Of a stretch of 52,784 nucleotides of DNA, positions 7,687 through 16,959 are shown one piece after another. The stretch lies in contig JAFRYG010000112.1 in the NCBI GenBank assembly GCA_017441205.1, positions 1-52,784 on the forward strand, in the 5' to 3' direction. The translations under genes were made by a program, and so were the position numbers. The notes beneath the pieces were generated by a model that saw only the letters and a program-made list of their open reading frames with translations, had not been told where the DNA came from and searched no databases. This DNA is from Pseudomonadota bacterium. GTDB taxonomy: Bacteria > Myxococcota_A > Bradymonadia > UBA4248. Each line of letters begins with the position of its first letter. The stretch's first letter is position 1.

Positions 7687-9627
7687 ATGAAAAAACTGGT
7701 TCAATTGGCTTTGCTTATTCCTTTGTTTGTTGGGTGTGCCGGGCATACCGAGACTGCTACCGAGTCAACTGCGTCGGGGATCAATGCGCGTGATAATGCG
7801 CTTTTATCCTGGATTACTGAGATGCAGAAAGATCCGGAAGTCCTTTCGGAATTGAGTCATTTGTCTCTGCAAAACGGAGTCGGAGAACAGGTTGCGGAAG
7901 CTTTGTGCGACGACAAATCAGTCATTGATGCACTGAAAGCACGCAATTATCAGCCCGTTGTCATGCAGGGGGGACGGAATGATGCGGAGCGCGGGCTAGA
8001 GATACTGCATGGAATTGAGAAAACCGGTTCGACATTTGTTCCGCCTCATTTGGAGGAAATTGAGAAACTGTCGAAAGAATGTGCAAATGCTGGGAGCGTG
8101 GCACAGTTCAGCTGGCTGCCGGAGGATGCACCTGTTCTCGAAAAGAATCTGCATGCGCGTGGATTTGAACCGACAGGTGATGGTCAGAAGGATAAAAATG
8201 TTCTGATTGAGTTGTTGAAAGGCGATTCTTGTCGGGATATTTTGCCCAGATACTGTGATTATGCGGCAAAAGCGCGTGCGGATTCGTCTGGTCAGCTGGA
8301 TGCTGCCGGCAGACTGGATGTGCTTTTGACATGTGATCTGACCAAATGGGCTGCTGAACTGCGGTTGAATTATCCTCAAAACGATTACAAATTCGATCGT
8401 TTCAGGAAGTATGTATCCGATGATGAGATCGTTTCCGTCAGGAAGCATGTATTTGTCGAAGACATGGCTCGCCGGGGTGTGCAGAAGGCTTTTGACTATA
8501 TTGAACCGCCCGATCCTCAATACAAGGCATTGATCAAGGCAAGACAGATTTATGCAGATGCCGTGGCTGCGGGAGGGTGGCCAAAGGTGGATGCACCGTC
8601 GAAAATTGACGAAGCAGGCGTCGGCAAGAAATATGCGTACGTGCCGAGTTTGCGGAAACGTTTGCAGGCAGAAGGGTATTCCATTTCGGATGTCGACAGT
8701 GATGTGATGGATCAGGCACTCGTCGATACGATTATTTTGTATCGGGATGTGCATCAGCTTTCGACGAAGAAAGTTGTCGACAGCGTTCTGTTTAAGAATC
8801 TGGCGGTTGGGCCTGAAGTGCGTCTTGAGACGATCGATCTGACGCTGCAGCGTTATCGCGAGCAGGCAATCGGATCGCTCGGATATTATGTCAAAGTCAA
8901 TGTTCCGGATTTCTATGTCGAAGTATGGAAAGATGGCCAAAGACAGGCAAGGCATCGGATCGTCGTTGGCAATGACAAGGTTCAGCTCGATCCGGTAACG
9001 AAGAGACAGGTTCCGGATCCCGAAACACTGTATCCGCTTCATCCCAATCGAACGCCGATTCAGACATCCAAAATCAATGAAATTATCTATCAGCCCTATT
9101 GGAACGTACCTGCGAGAATCCGGATTGAGGAACTGGAACCCAAATTGGCACAGAATCCGAATTATTATGTGGAAAACAATTACGAAGAGGTCAATGTTGG
9201 GGATCCGAAACTCTATTATGTGCGTGAATTGCCAAATCCCAAGAACAGTCTCGGAAAAGTGAAATTCATGTTCCCGAATCCGCACAATACGTATTTGCAT
9301 GATACGCCGGCAAAGGCTGTATTTAAGAATCCTGTCCGCGCGATGTCACATGGCTGCATGAGAGTTCAGAATCCTCTGGATCTTGCTGAATTGCTCCTGA
9401 AGAATGATGGCCAGTGGGATGCCCAGAAAGTGCATGGAATTCTGAACGCGGATCCTGCGGAACAGGTTACCATAGAACTCAAACACCCCGTGGATGTCGA
9501 TGTCGTGTATTTCAATGCACGTGTCGATGATTCCGGTGTCGTGGCATTTTTAAGCGATGTGTATCAGTATGATGCAATCCGGTTGGGCAAGGTGGTGTTG
9601 AAAAAGCTGCCGCGGCCAAAGGGGTAA
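7687..9627 (+). CDS. L,D-transpeptidase (YkuD domain) lipoprotein
   Basis: 646 residues. The start at ATG 7687 has GGAGG 6 nt upstream and gives a lipoprotein signal (FVGC). The long middle resembles the YcbB/LdtD-type organisation, with a substrate-handling region before the catalytic domain. The YkuD domain (about 400-590) ends in the catalytic motif SHGCMR, whose Cys is the nucleophile for 3-3 cross-linking of peptidoglycan stem peptides or for attaching proteins to them. Expected location: periplasmic face of the inner or outer membrane. It is transcribed alone or with the following gene (123-nt gap). Confidence 0.88.
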   Translation: MKKLVQLALLIPLFVGCAGHTETATESTASGINARDNALLSWITEMQKDPEVLSELSHLSLQNGVGEQVAEALCDDKSVIDALKARNYQPVVMQGGRNDAERGLEILHGIEKTGSTFVPPHLEEIEKLSKECANAGSVAQFSWLPEDAPVLEKNLHARGFEPTGDGQKDKNVLIELLKGDSCRDILPRYCDYAAKARADSSGQLDAAGRLDVLLTCDLTKWAAELRLNYPQNDYKFDRFRKYVSDDEIVSVRKHVFVEDMARRGVQKAFDYIEPPDPQYKALIKARQIYADAVAAGGWPKVDAPSKIDEAGVGKKYAYVPSLRKRLQAEGYSISDVDSDVMDQALVDTIILYRDVHQLSTKKVVDSVLFKNLAVGPEVRLETIDLTLQRYREQAIGSLGYYVKVNVPDFYVEVWKDGQRQARHRIVVGNDKVQLDPVTKRQVPDPETLYPLHPNRTPIQTSKINEIIYQPYWNVPARIRIEELEPKLAQNPNYYVENNYEEVNVGDPKLYYVRELPNPKNSLGKVKFMFPNPHNTYLHDTPAKAVFKNPVRAMSHGCMRVQNPLDLAELLLKNDGQWDAQKVHGILNADPAEQVTIELKHPVDVDVVYFNARVDDSGVVAFLSDVYQYDAIRLGKVVLKKLPRPKG

Positions 9628-9750
9628 GTCTCAAATTTGTAATGAAGGATAGAGACCGGCAGGTTGCCTCATCCGCAACATGGCTTGCCAAGTAAAGCGT
9701 CCTGTTGTAGTAGATATTTGTCGGGATAAATCTGACCTGAGGAGAAAATC

Positions 9751-10590
9751 ATGTCACTAATCAGTTATGTTGCAGCACAGGTTGATGTGGCTGCCGCCGG
9801 GGAGCCGAATTATTTGGTCATTGGCATTATCGTAGGGGTCATGGTTTTGTTGGCAATCATCTTCCTGATTCCGCCAAAAGAACCAAAAGCACTCGAAGAT
9901 AAGGATAAAGTCAGAATTCTGCCGGATGCAGAGAAAACTGAGCACAAAGCGATCGAGGATAAGACGGAAGCAGACAAAGAAAAAATGTCGCTTGCCGAGA
10001 TCAAGGAGTCCAAGCGTGCTGTAGTCAGTGAAGAAAAAACAAAGGAAGAGCTGCGGGAGCTTCGCCGCGAAAGACGGGCCGCAACTCAAACCGAAAAAGC
10101 GATTCAGGAACGTGAAGAAACGCAGAATGTCAGTGATGATCAGTCTGCGGATGAGTCGGAAATTAAAAGTGAAGTTTCGGAATCTGCGGCCTCTGTTACG
10201 GAAAAGGATTCGAAATCAGATAATGCGTCCCAAACAAATTCAGATTCCCTTAAATCGGCCGCTTCTTCTGTCGCCGAAGCTGCAGGCGGCGCAGCACTCG
10301 CTTCTGCAGACGATTTCATGGGTAAAGAAGAAAAGGTCGATCCTGAGGACGTTTTTGCAAAGCTGTTTGGAAATGCTGATACAGATGCAGAAGACAGCTT
10401 TAGTCTGGATGATTTTGGTGGTTCTTCGCGAGTTGATTCGAATACCGCGTTTCCGATGCTCGGTTCTGCATTGATTCCGCTCAGTGAGCAGACAAAGAAT
10501 GGGCAGAAAACAGAAAAGGAAGAACTGGAAACACTGGATGAGTTGACCAGAAGATTCGCTGAAAAGGCGGAAAAAAAAACTCTGAGCTAA
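9751..10590 (+). CDS. TM plus acidic/coiled region, probable N-terminal part of FtsY
   Basis: 279 residues after a good site (GAGGAG, ATG 9751). There is one membrane span at about 24-44, then a Lys/Glu-rich charged segment and an acidic Ser-rich segment. No enzyme domain is present. It ends at TAA 10588 just after a run of nine A (10571-10579). The ftsY frame is open only from 10563, so the two frames overlap by 28 nt and the A9 run lies in that overlap. A -1 slip there would join this segment to the FtsY GTPase, giving the membrane-anchored acidic A-domain architecture of many FtsY proteins. As a separate gene it would be an orphan TM protein. Confidence 0.7.
   Translation: MSLISYVAAQVDVAAAGEPNYLVIGIIVGVMVLLAIIFLIPPKEPKALEDKDKVRILPDAEKTEHKAIEDKTEADKEKMSLAEIKESKRAVVSEEKTKEELRELRRERRAATQTEKAIQEREETQNVSDDQSADESEIKSEVSESAASVTEKDSKSDNASQTNSDSLKSAASSVAEAAGGAALASADDFMGKEEKVDPEDVFAKLFGNADTDAEDSFSLDDFGGSSRVDSNTAFPMLGSALIPLSEQTKNGQKTEKEELETLDELTRRFAEKAEKKTLS
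10571..10580 (+). promoter_or_regulatory. A9 homopolymer, candidate -1 frameshift site
   Basis: Nine A followed by C at the end of the TM/acidic frame. In the upstream frame the codons are GAA AAA AAA ACT; a -1 slip on A-AAA-AAA continues into the FtsY frame. It may be programmed ribosomal or transcriptional slippage, a true mutation, or a sequencing error in the homopolymer; the sequence alone cannot separate these. Confidence 0.55.
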
Positions 10591-10619
10591 GCGATATTTT
10601 TGGCAAAGACCAGGAAGGC

Positions 10620-11792
10620 GTGTCTCAAAGGGATACCGAAACCACGACTGTTTCGAACCTGAAGGACATCATTGATAATGAAAAGAAGATAGCGGCAGCG
10701 CGGAAATCCGAAGCTCCAGAGAAGAAGGAAGCCGCCGTGAAATCCGCTTCCTCAGAGAAGAAGGAAGCCGCCGTGAAATCTGCTTCCTCAGAGAAAGAGA
10801 AGAAGGAAGCCGCAGTGAAATCCGAATCTGCGGAAAAGAAAGACAGCGTAAAGAAGTCTGAGTCTGCAGGGAATCAGGGTGCAGAGAAAAAGTCGCGGCG
10901 CAGCCTGAGTGAAGGGCTTGAAGCAACGCGTTCGCGCGGTTTTCTGGCCCAGATTGGGAAGATTTTTAAGGGCGAGCTGAAGAGTTCTGTTGTAGATGAA
11001 CTGGAAGAGATTTTGTTTACAGCAGATATTGGTGTCAAGACGAGTGAGCGGCTTTTGGATCGCGTTACAGAGAATCTTCGCGATAAAGGCGATGGTGTAG
11101 CGGCAATGCAGCTGCTTCATGAAGAAGTGCGGAGCATATTGGCAGCGTGTGAGAAACCTTTTGTCATCGGCAATGAGAAGCCGCATGTCATATTGACGAT
11201 TGGGGTCAATGGTGCGGGCAAAACGACGACACTTGGGAAGTTGGCCGCGCAGCTGACTGCACAGGGGAAGAAGGTTTTGCTGATCGCCGGCGATACATTC
11301 AGAGCGGCTGCGATTGAGCAGTTATCGGAGTGGGCGCAGCGTTGCGGCTGTGAGATGTACAGTCACAAGCATGGTTCAGATCCGTCCGGAACGATTTTCG
11401 ATGGTATTCGGTATGCGCAGGAAAACGGCTTTGATGTTGCGCTTGCGGATACGGCAGGCCGTTTGCAGAACAAAAAGGAATTGATTGATGAGTTGAAAAA
11501 GATTCACCGGGTATGCGGCAAGGCAATGTCTGGTGCGCCTCATCAGGTTCTTTTGGTTCTGGATGCGACAAATGGCCAGAATGCGCTGATGCAGGCCAGG
11601 GAATTTGGTGAAGCGATAGATTTTAGTGGTCTTGCGCTGACCAAATTGGATGGAACCGCCAAAGGCGGGGTGATAATAGGTATTTGCGAAGAGTTCAAAA
11701 AGCCGGTTTACTTTATCGGCATAGGCGAAATGACGGATGATCTTCGGCCATTTCATGCAGAAGAGTTTGTGGAGGCATTATTCCTGGAGTAG
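10620..11792 (+). CDS. ftsY: FtsY, signal recognition particle receptor GTPase
   Basis: 390 residues from GTG 10620. It docks SRP-ribosome complexes at the inner membrane and hydrolyses GTP with Ffh. The NG domain fills the C-terminal ~300 residues: P-loop GVNGAGKTTT, DTFRAAAIEQL, DTAGRLQ and TKLDGTAKGG are all intact. The first ~95 residues are tandem Lys/Glu/Ser repeats (EKKEAAVKSASS-type units, DNA repeats at about 10718-10830). The start is doubtful: GTG 10620 has its purine-rich site only 1 nt away, and no other in-frame start precedes the GTPase core. This supports translation as an extension of the upstream frame. A plausible terminator follows at 11808-11832. Confidence 0.9.
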   Translation: MSQRDTETTTVSNLKDIIDNEKKIAAARKSEAPEKKEAAVKSASSEKKEAAVKSASSEKEKKEAAVKSESAEKKDSVKKSESAGNQGAEKKSRRSLSEGLEATRSRGFLAQIGKIFKGELKSSVVDELEEILFTADIGVKTSERLLDRVTENLRDKGDGVAAMQLLHEEVRSILAACEKPFVIGNEKPHVILTIGVNGAGKTTTLGKLAAQLTAQGKKVLLIAGDTFRAAAIEQLSEWAQRCGCEMYSHKHGSDPSGTIFDGIRYAQENGFDVALADTAGRLQNKKELIDELKKIHRVCGKAMSGAPHQVLLVLDATNGQNALMQAREFGEAIDFSGLALTKLDGTAKGGVIIGICEEFKKPVYFIGIGEMTDDLRPFHAEEFVEALFLE

Positions 11793-11807
11793 GATAAAAC
11801 GCGGGAA

Positions 11808-11832
11808 ATCGGCAAGAAACCTTGCGATTTTT
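11808..11832 (+). terminator. probable terminator after ftsY
   Basis: GCAAG-aaac-CTTGC (11812-11825), extended by ATC/GAT, then a TTTTT tract. Confidence 0.5.
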
Positions 11833-11883
11833 GGCGGAGCGTGAATTTTTTTTCGTGGAAAGAAAATAATGTTTAACGTCTGG

Positions 11884-11913
11884 TTGCACAAAAACATAGA
11901 AGTGTGGTATAGG
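11884..11913 (+). promoter_or_regulatory. candidate sigma-70-type promoter
   Basis: TTGCAC and TATAGG separated by 18 nt, after the ftsY terminator and about 120 nt before the first outer-membrane barrel gene. Pattern match only. Confidence 0.35.
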
Positions 11914-12030
11914 GGAAATGACCCTGCGAAGGTGGCAGAGAGTTGTAGCCCACAGGCTCATGGTTGTGAAAAATGTGCAGCTGTTAGTCAACTTGGACCA
12001 TTGCGAGATGGTACGATGAGGAGCTTTTTG

Positions 12031-12816
12031 ATGCGCCGTGTCCTCAGTGTAATGATATTGGCATTGGTAATGATGATGATGCCCGCTCTGGCGATGAGCC
12101 AGGAGAGTGGATCTGGAAGTGAGAGTTCTGCAAGTGATGGCAGCGGATCTGATGCGTTCCAGAGTAGAATCGTCGTCAAAAGTCAGAAGAAAAAGCGCGA
12201 ATTCAACGATAAGATCGTTGTTATTCAGCGCAAGCCATTTATGCGTCGCAACCGCGTAGAATTATCTCCGATGTTCTACGGTGGAATCAATGACTCGCTC
12301 TTGTTCCAGGTTGGTGTAGGTGGCCAGGTGAACTACCACATTCTGGAGTGGTTATATGTTGGCGTCTATGGCGGCTGGCAGGATTGGCGTTCAGCAGATC
12401 GCAAGATGAACGGTCTGTCGGAAGCTTATGATGATATCATTGATGCTACGGATGCCAACCCGACGACCTCGATCGTGGATGGTTATGTCGGCGGTATTGT
12501 CGGGTTCGTACCGATTTACGGTAAATTCTCGATTTTTAATACCTCAGTCGTTCACTGGGATTTCTCACTCGGAATCGGTGGTGGTACGGTTTATACCCGC
12601 GCAAACAAATTCGTTGGCGGCGGCTTGATTACCGTCGATCATCGCTGGTACCTGCTGAAATGGCTGAGTCTCAATATCGGCCTGAAAGGTTGGGTCTACT
12701 ACGAAGAAATTGGTAAGGGTGCCGATAGCCATAAAGGTGTGTTCACACACTGGCAGGCTGGTATCGGCGTCGGTTTCTGGCTCCCAGCATCTTGGTCGTA
12801 TAAGTCCGAGTGGTAG
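12031..12816 (+). CDS. outer-membrane beta-barrel protein
   Basis: 261 residues. ATG 12031 is chosen because GAGGAG lies 7 nt upstream and the product then opens with a short Sec signal peptide ending near ALAMSQ. A Ser/Gly-rich linker precedes the barrel, which begins around RVELSPMFYGG and alternates aromatic and polar strands to the end. It resembles the outer-membrane beta-barrel family described in Myxococcus (TIGR04565-like). It may form a small pore or a structural barrel; substrate unknown. A paralogue follows 96 nt downstream, suggesting one transcript. Confidence 0.8.
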   Translation: MRRVLSVMILALVMMMMPALAMSQESGSGSESSASDGSGSDAFQSRIVVKSQKKKREFNDKIVVIQRKPFMRRNRVELSPMFYGGINDSLLFQVGVGGQVNYHILEWLYVGVYGGWQDWRSADRKMNGLSEAYDDIIDATDANPTTSIVDGYVGGIVGFVPIYGKFSIFNTSVVHWDFSLGIGGGTVYTRANKFVGGGLITVDHRWYLLKWLSLNIGLKGWVYYEEIGKGADSHKGVFTHWQAGIGVGFWLPASWSYKSEW

Positions 12817-12912
12817 TTTGATTCGTCCTCAGTTTTTTTTATTGTCTTTGGTGTTTGAACAACAGACTGTTAAGAGTTTTCTTAGGTCTGATAATAAAGG
12901 ATGGGATTACGC

Positions 12913-13662
12913 ATGAAGCGGTGGATTGGCCTTCTGGCGTTGATCGTATTGTTTGCATTCGCTTTACCTCAGACTTCTTTTGCTGATGACGAAGAAGGTG
13001 TGTCGAGCCTCGAAAAAGGTGATCCAATTCGCCACCTGATGTTGCTTCGCTCTGGAAGATTTGAGATCCAGCCCCTGGCTCAGTTTGGAATTAACGAGTC
13101 TTTTAATCAGACAATTGGTTTTGGTGCCAACCTGGCCTATTACTTTACCAATTACCTCGGTTTAGGTCTGGAATTCGTTTATAACCCTCTTCATCTCGAT
13201 AACGATGAAATCAAAATCGTTAAAGAAGACAGCTATAGTGATGAGGTAAAATCAACACTGGCAATCGCACAGGCTACGATGAATTTCGATGTCGGCCTGT
13301 ATTATGCCCCCCTCTATGGTAAGTTCTCGGTGTTCGGGTGGATCCTGAACTACGATCTCCATATCTATGGCGGGTTCGGTGCCATCATTATGGATTCTGT
13401 TTGCGGCGCCGGTGGAAATGCCTGCGATGACGCTAAGAATAATAACCTCGAAGGTCCGAAATTCGCCGGCGTCGTCGGACTCGGCCTCAGATTCTTCTTC
13501 AATAACTTCGTTGGCATGGACTTCGAGTTTAAAGATTATATGACCAAATATGCAGACTTCTCCCGCGGTCCTGCCGATGATAGAGCTCGTTTCAAGAACT
13601 TCCTGGTCGGTACAATCGGTGTGAGTTTGTTCTTCCCAATCAATGTCTATATGTCGAAATAA
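12913..13662 (+). CDS. outer-membrane beta-barrel protein, paralogue
   Basis: 249 residues from ATG 12913 (GGATGGGA upstream; ATG 12901 is the alternative). It has a signal peptide ending at SFADDE. It shares with its upstream neighbour the FEIQPLAQFGINES/VELSPMFYGGIND-type first strand, the central LYGKFSVF strand and a similar length, so the pair is probably a tandem duplication that has diverged. A strong terminator lies 21 nt after the stop. Confidence 0.78.
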   Translation: MKRWIGLLALIVLFAFALPQTSFADDEEGVSSLEKGDPIRHLMLLRSGRFEIQPLAQFGINESFNQTIGFGANLAYYFTNYLGLGLEFVYNPLHLDNDEIKIVKEDSYSDEVKSTLAIAQATMNFDVGLYYAPLYGKFSVFGWILNYDLHIYGGFGAIIMDSVCGAGGNACDDAKNNNLEGPKFAGVVGLGLRFFFNNFVGMDFEFKDYMTKYADFSRGPADDRARFKNFLVGTIGVSLFFPINVYMSK

Positions 13663-13682
13663 TGACATTGATCTGTTTCGTA

Positions 13683-13711
13683 GAGCGAGGCATTGCCTCG
13701 CTCTTTTTTTT
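13683..13711 (+). terminator. strong Rho-independent terminator
   Basis: GAGCGAGGC-att-GCCTCGCTC followed by eight T. It ends the two-barrel transcript; the next gene starts 21 nt later and needs its own promoter or read-through. Confidence 0.9.
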
Positions 13712-13731
13712 GCCCAACAGATGTTGAAATA

Positions 13732-14937
13732 ATGTTACGTATTTGTCCATTGATACTGATCCTTGCGGCTTGTGCCCTCGTGTGGGGATGTGCTGCCGGC
13801 GGCATTGCCACAGAACCAAAAATTCCGCAGAATAAGACTGAAAATATTGAATCCGTCCAGAACTCCGTAAAACCCGCAGCTGCGCCAAATGCGGAAAAAA
13901 CTACCGCTTCAGCCAGTGTGCCCAAAATTCCCAAAAAACAGTGCCTGAAGAATGATGCATTTTTGACGGAAAGCTTTGTCGCATCTTCACTGGCTGTTGC
14001 TGAAATCAATCCGGATCGCGTCGTATTGGCTGCCAATGATTCGATGGGAAATGCCGTCGCATGGATTCTGGATCCAAAGGGCAATTTGGAAAGAAAACAA
14101 ATCGCAGAAAATGGACAGCTGGCGTGTCTCGAAAAGTATCAGAACGGTTTCAGGACCGGCGTGATTCTGCGCGATGCCGCTCATGGGACATATACGCTGG
14201 AAATCAATGCTTTCGATGAACACAATGCTCAAATCAAAAGTGAGGATTGGGCTGCAGTGACGAGGGGATTCGTGCCGGATCCGGGAACGCACTGCGTTTT
14301 TTTGGATCGCAGGGATATCATCGTGACCGGGACCAGACCGCATGGAAATAAGGCTCCCTACCATGGGATGTTTCGATTGCAGTCCAGATCTCTGGCCCTT
14401 TTTGAGGGGACGTCGGAACATGTTCCGGATTTGATCGATGGCAGAATTGTCAATGGAACGCCGCAAATCCTCGTGCGCGAAGTAAAAAGAAATGCAGAGA
14501 ATAAGCCAGTCTGGCCCCATCTCGTCTATGAAATCGGGGACGAGGACAAACTGCAGCCGCTTATAGAGGCCGATTTCATCGTCCCTGGCGACGACGGATG
14601 GATTTCATTGACCAAAAATGGCTGCATCATTCAGAAGGATGGGCATCAGTCTTGTGTAAATGCCGATATCGAACTGACGGAAGTTCAGTATTTGCCAGGG
14701 TTTTGTGATGGTACCTGCATGATGTGGCATTCTAAGTCCAGTGCCTGGATCGCCAGAATTGAACAGAATGATGCCCCCAAAATCTTTGAAATTCCCAATG
14801 ACATTCAACTTCTGCCGATCCGGCTTTCGGAAAAATCAGGCTGGCTGGCCATGATGCTGGATCAAAATAAGCCGGATACTGCTGCCGGCTTTGTGATCGT
14901 TACCCCCGATTGGGATTGTCTGAATTCTGAAAAGTGA
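13732..14937 (+). CDS. hypothetical lipoprotein
   Basis: 401 residues. ATG 13732 gives a type II signal (VWGC, Cys20), although no good ribosome-binding site precedes it. After an Asn/Lys/Pro/Thr-rich linker the body has repeated beta-rich segments with Trp/Asp turns, which could be a beta-propeller, but no family motif is recognised. Its start is only 21 nt past a strong terminator, so it probably depends on read-through or a promoter overlapping the terminator region. Confidence 0.7.
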   Translation: MLRICPLILILAACALVWGCAAGGIATEPKIPQNKTENIESVQNSVKPAAAPNAEKTTASASVPKIPKKQCLKNDAFLTESFVASSLAVAEINPDRVVLAANDSMGNAVAWILDPKGNLERKQIAENGQLACLEKYQNGFRTGVILRDAAHGTYTLEINAFDEHNAQIKSEDWAAVTRGFVPDPGTHCVFLDRRDIIVTGTRPHGNKAPYHGMFRLQSRSLALFEGTSEHVPDLIDGRIVNGTPQILVREVKRNAENKPVWPHLVYEIGDEDKLQPLIEADFIVPGDDGWISLTKNGCIIQKDGHQSCVNADIELTEVQYLPGFCDGTCMMWHSKSSAWIARIEQNDAPKIFEIPNDIQLLPIRLSEKSGWLAMMLDQNKPDTAAGFVIVTPDWDCLNSEK

Positions 14938-14962
14938 TGTTTGGTCTGTCCGTGGGATAAAT

Positions 14963-14984
14963 GCCCCCACCCATGGGCTTTTTT
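14963..14984 (+). terminator. weak terminator
   Basis: GCCC...GGGC (or CCCATGGG) followed by TTTTTT, 25 nt after the lipoprotein stop. Confidence 0.45.
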
Positions 14985-15018
14985 GCGCGTATTGAGCTGT
15001 GAAACGGCGAGATAGCGC
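14985..15018 (-). repeat. palindromic repeat family A, copy 3 (degenerate interior)
   Basis: On the minus strand the outer frame GCGC-TAT...ATA-C-GCGC is kept but the interior is poorly paired. A second nested hairpin follows at about 15025-15058: GGCCGGC/GCCGGCC enclosing TTGGCC-gca-GGCCAA. Confidence 0.6.
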
Positions 15019-15091
15019 AAAACGGGCCGGCGCATTGGCCGCAGGCCAAAAGCCGGCCGCAAACCCAAAAACATACCGGACAAATCAATCG

Positions 15092-16588
15092 CTATTCATC
15101 GTCCAAATCATTGGAATCACTGTTGTTTGGATTGACGATGCCGTATTTCTTCATGAGCTTTCGGAAATACTTTCGATCGATGTCCGATTCGCGCGATGCC
15201 TGCGAAATGTTGTAGTTGTTTTTCTCAAGCAGCGCACGAATGTACTCACCTTCAAAGTTGGCCAGCCACTCTTCTTTGGCTTCCTTGAAGGTTTTGTTCA
15301 GATCGACGGCTTGCGGCTGCGCCTGGGGGGCAGCAATTTCGGTCGATTCCGGCGCAGGTTCGACGGGGGTGGCCGTTGCCGCAGGCAATGCAGTCTGAGA
15401 TGGCGCGGATGGCGTATGACAGCTTGCAATGTGTTCCGGAAGATCCCCGAGTTCGATACAGTCACCGTCGGCAAGTGAGCACGCGCGTTCGACGACATTG
15501 AGCAATTCCCGGACATTGCCGGGCCACGTATAGCTTGTCATGGCATTGAGTGCTTCGCGCGAAATCGAACGCAGTTTCAGATTGGCATTGGCATCGCGGT
15601 TAAAGGATGAATTCTTGAGGAAATGCTTGACCAGCAGCGGCAGATCATCGATGCGATCGCGCAGCGGCGGCAGGAAAATGCGCACCACCGAAAGCCGATA
15701 AAACAGGTCTTCGCGAAAACGGTTGTTTCTGACCTCTTCCTCGAGCTTTCTGTTCGTGGCCGCAATGACCCGGACATCGACGGGAATGGCTTTGGCTGCG
15801 CCGACGCGGCGCACCTCTCGCTGTTCCAGTACGCGCAGCAGCTTGGGTTGAAGTTCAAGGCTCAGTTCGCCGAGCTCATCCAGAAAGATCGTGCCTCCCT
15901 GGGCCAGTTCAAACAGGCCCTGGCGCGTCATGATGGCGCCCGTAAAAGATCCCTTCTCGTGGCCAAAAAGTTCCGATTCAATCAGGGATTCCGGGACTGC
16001 GCCGCAATCAAAGACGACGAACGGCTTCTTGGACCGCAGGCTCATCTTGTGCAGCGTATGGGCGATAACTTCTTTTCCCGTCCCCGTTTCGCCTTCAATT
16101 ACGACGGTCGCATTGGTGGGGGCTATCTTTTCCAGGATGCCGTAAATCTCGCGCATTTTGACGTTTCCGCCGATAATGTCGCCGAATTTTTCTTCATTTG
16201 ACGGAACGACGGCAACTTCCTCGTCCAGCGGCTGAAAGATAAACTCCGCTTCGCCGAACCGCAGCAAACATCCCGGCGACAGATAAGCCTCTTTGATGCG
16301 TACCTGGTTGATCCAGGTGCCGTTGGTCGAGTCCAGGTCGCGGATGACGTACGAATCCTCCGTTTGAATGATCTGGGCATGGTAGCGGCTGACGGTTTCG
16401 TCGTTGATGACGAGATTGTTGTCATCGAGCGATCCGATGGTTATCAGGCCATGTTCAAAAATCCATTCCTTCCGGTTGGCTATCTGCTGCGTCACGATGC
16501 GGCATTTGCGCAGGTGAATCGTCGTCGGTTTGCCGTCGAGGTACGAAATCTTTGTGGGTGAAATGTAATCCTGGAATCTGTTTGCCAT
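15092..16588 (-). CDS. FHA-domain sigma-54-dependent activator
   Basis: 498 residues. ATG 16588 is preferred (AGGATGG upstream) over weaker upstream starts. Order of domains: FHA (about 38-110; [20 protein letters not shown] and the STNGTWIN element), which binds phosphothreonine; sigma-54 AAA+ activator (about 140-370; Walker A GETGTGKE, the sigma-54 contact loop as GSFTGA rather than GAFTGA, Walker [17 protein letters not shown]); Ala/Pro/Thr linker; Fis-type helix-turn-helix at the C-terminus. FHA activators are typically driven by Ser/Thr kinases, and two such kinases are encoded at 33058-30614 and 34626-36656. It is divergent from lepA across a 491-nt gap full of palindromes. Confidence 0.92.
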   Translation of the reverse strand: MANRFQDYISPTKISYLDGKPTTIHLRKCRIVTQQIANRKEWIFEHGLITIGSLDDNNLVINDETVSRYHAQIIQTEDSYVIRDLDSTNGTWINQVRIKEAYLSPGCLLRFGEAEFIFQPLDEEVAVVPSNEEKFGDIIGGNVKMREIYGILEKIAPTNATVVIEGETGTGKEVIAHTLHKMSLRSKKPFVVFDCGAVPESLIESELFGHEKGSFTGAIMTRQGLFELAQGGTIFLDELGELSLELQPKLLRVLEQREVRRVGAAKAIPVDVRVIAATNRKLEEEVRNNRFREDLFYRLSVVRIFLPPLRDRIDDLPLLVKHFLKNSSFNRDANANLKLRSISREALNAMTSYTWPGNVRELLNVVERACSLADGDCIELGDLPEHIASCHTPSAPSQTALPAATATPVEPAPESTEIAAPQAQPQAVDLNKTFKEAKEEWLANFEGEYIRALLEKNNYNISQASRESDIDRKYFRKLMKKYGIVNPNNSDSNDLDDE

Positions 16589-16691
16589 AATACCATCCTG
16601 TGAAGATACCTGAACATGTATATCCCGCATTGGTGGATTCGGGTCAAGCATTTGATGGGGTATTTTGACCTCAGTCTGCTTGTGGGGCGCA

Positions 16692-16731
16692 GCTATGCCC
16701 GAACAGGCGGGTGCCTGATTCGGGCATACGC
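16692..16731 (+). repeat. palindromic repeat family A, copy 4
   Basis: GC-TATGCCCGAA...TTCGGGCATA-C-GC with an inner AGGC-gggt-GCCT hairpin. Ten base pairs plus the outer GC and the unpaired C at 16729. Confidence 0.85.
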
Positions 16732-16737
16732 TTTGCG

Positions 16738-16770
16738 GGCGCGCCTATTCGCGGGCGAATACGGCGCGCC
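16738..16770 (+). repeat. palindromic repeat family A, copy 5
   Basis: GGCGCGCC-TATTCGC-gg-GCGAATA-C-GGCGCGCC: a 15-bp helix interrupted only by the unpaired C at 16762. Confidence 0.88.
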
Positions 16771-16873
16771 ATCGGGAATGGGGCATGCTGCATATTAAAA
16801 TGAAAGGGTTCGCCGTGTGCAGAGTGACGGTGCGTCAATTCGGGAATGATTGAAATCACCATGAAATGCCGGC

Positions 16874-16905
16874 GCGTATTCAGCCGGTGAAATCGGATGA
16901 ATAGC
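16874..16905 (-). repeat. palindromic repeat family A, copy 6
   Basis: Minus strand: GC-TATTCA...TGAATA-C-GC with a 15-nt loop. Confidence 0.75.
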
Positions 16906-16915
16906 GGCGGCAGGG

Positions 16916-16959
16916 CTGCGTATTCGCGGGGCGTTCGCAGAACGCAGCGCGAATAGCAG
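16916..16959 (-). repeat. palindromic repeat family A, copy 7
   Basis: Minus strand: CTGC-TATTCGC...GCGAATA-C-GCAG, with an inner GCGTTC-gca-style hairpin (16931-16945). Confidence 0.82.

Noticed and set aside
7996..9300. A 434-codon open frame opposite the L,D-transpeptidase
   Set aside because: The plus-strand gene has a signal, a ribosome-binding site and the YkuD catalytic motif; the opposite frame has none of these.
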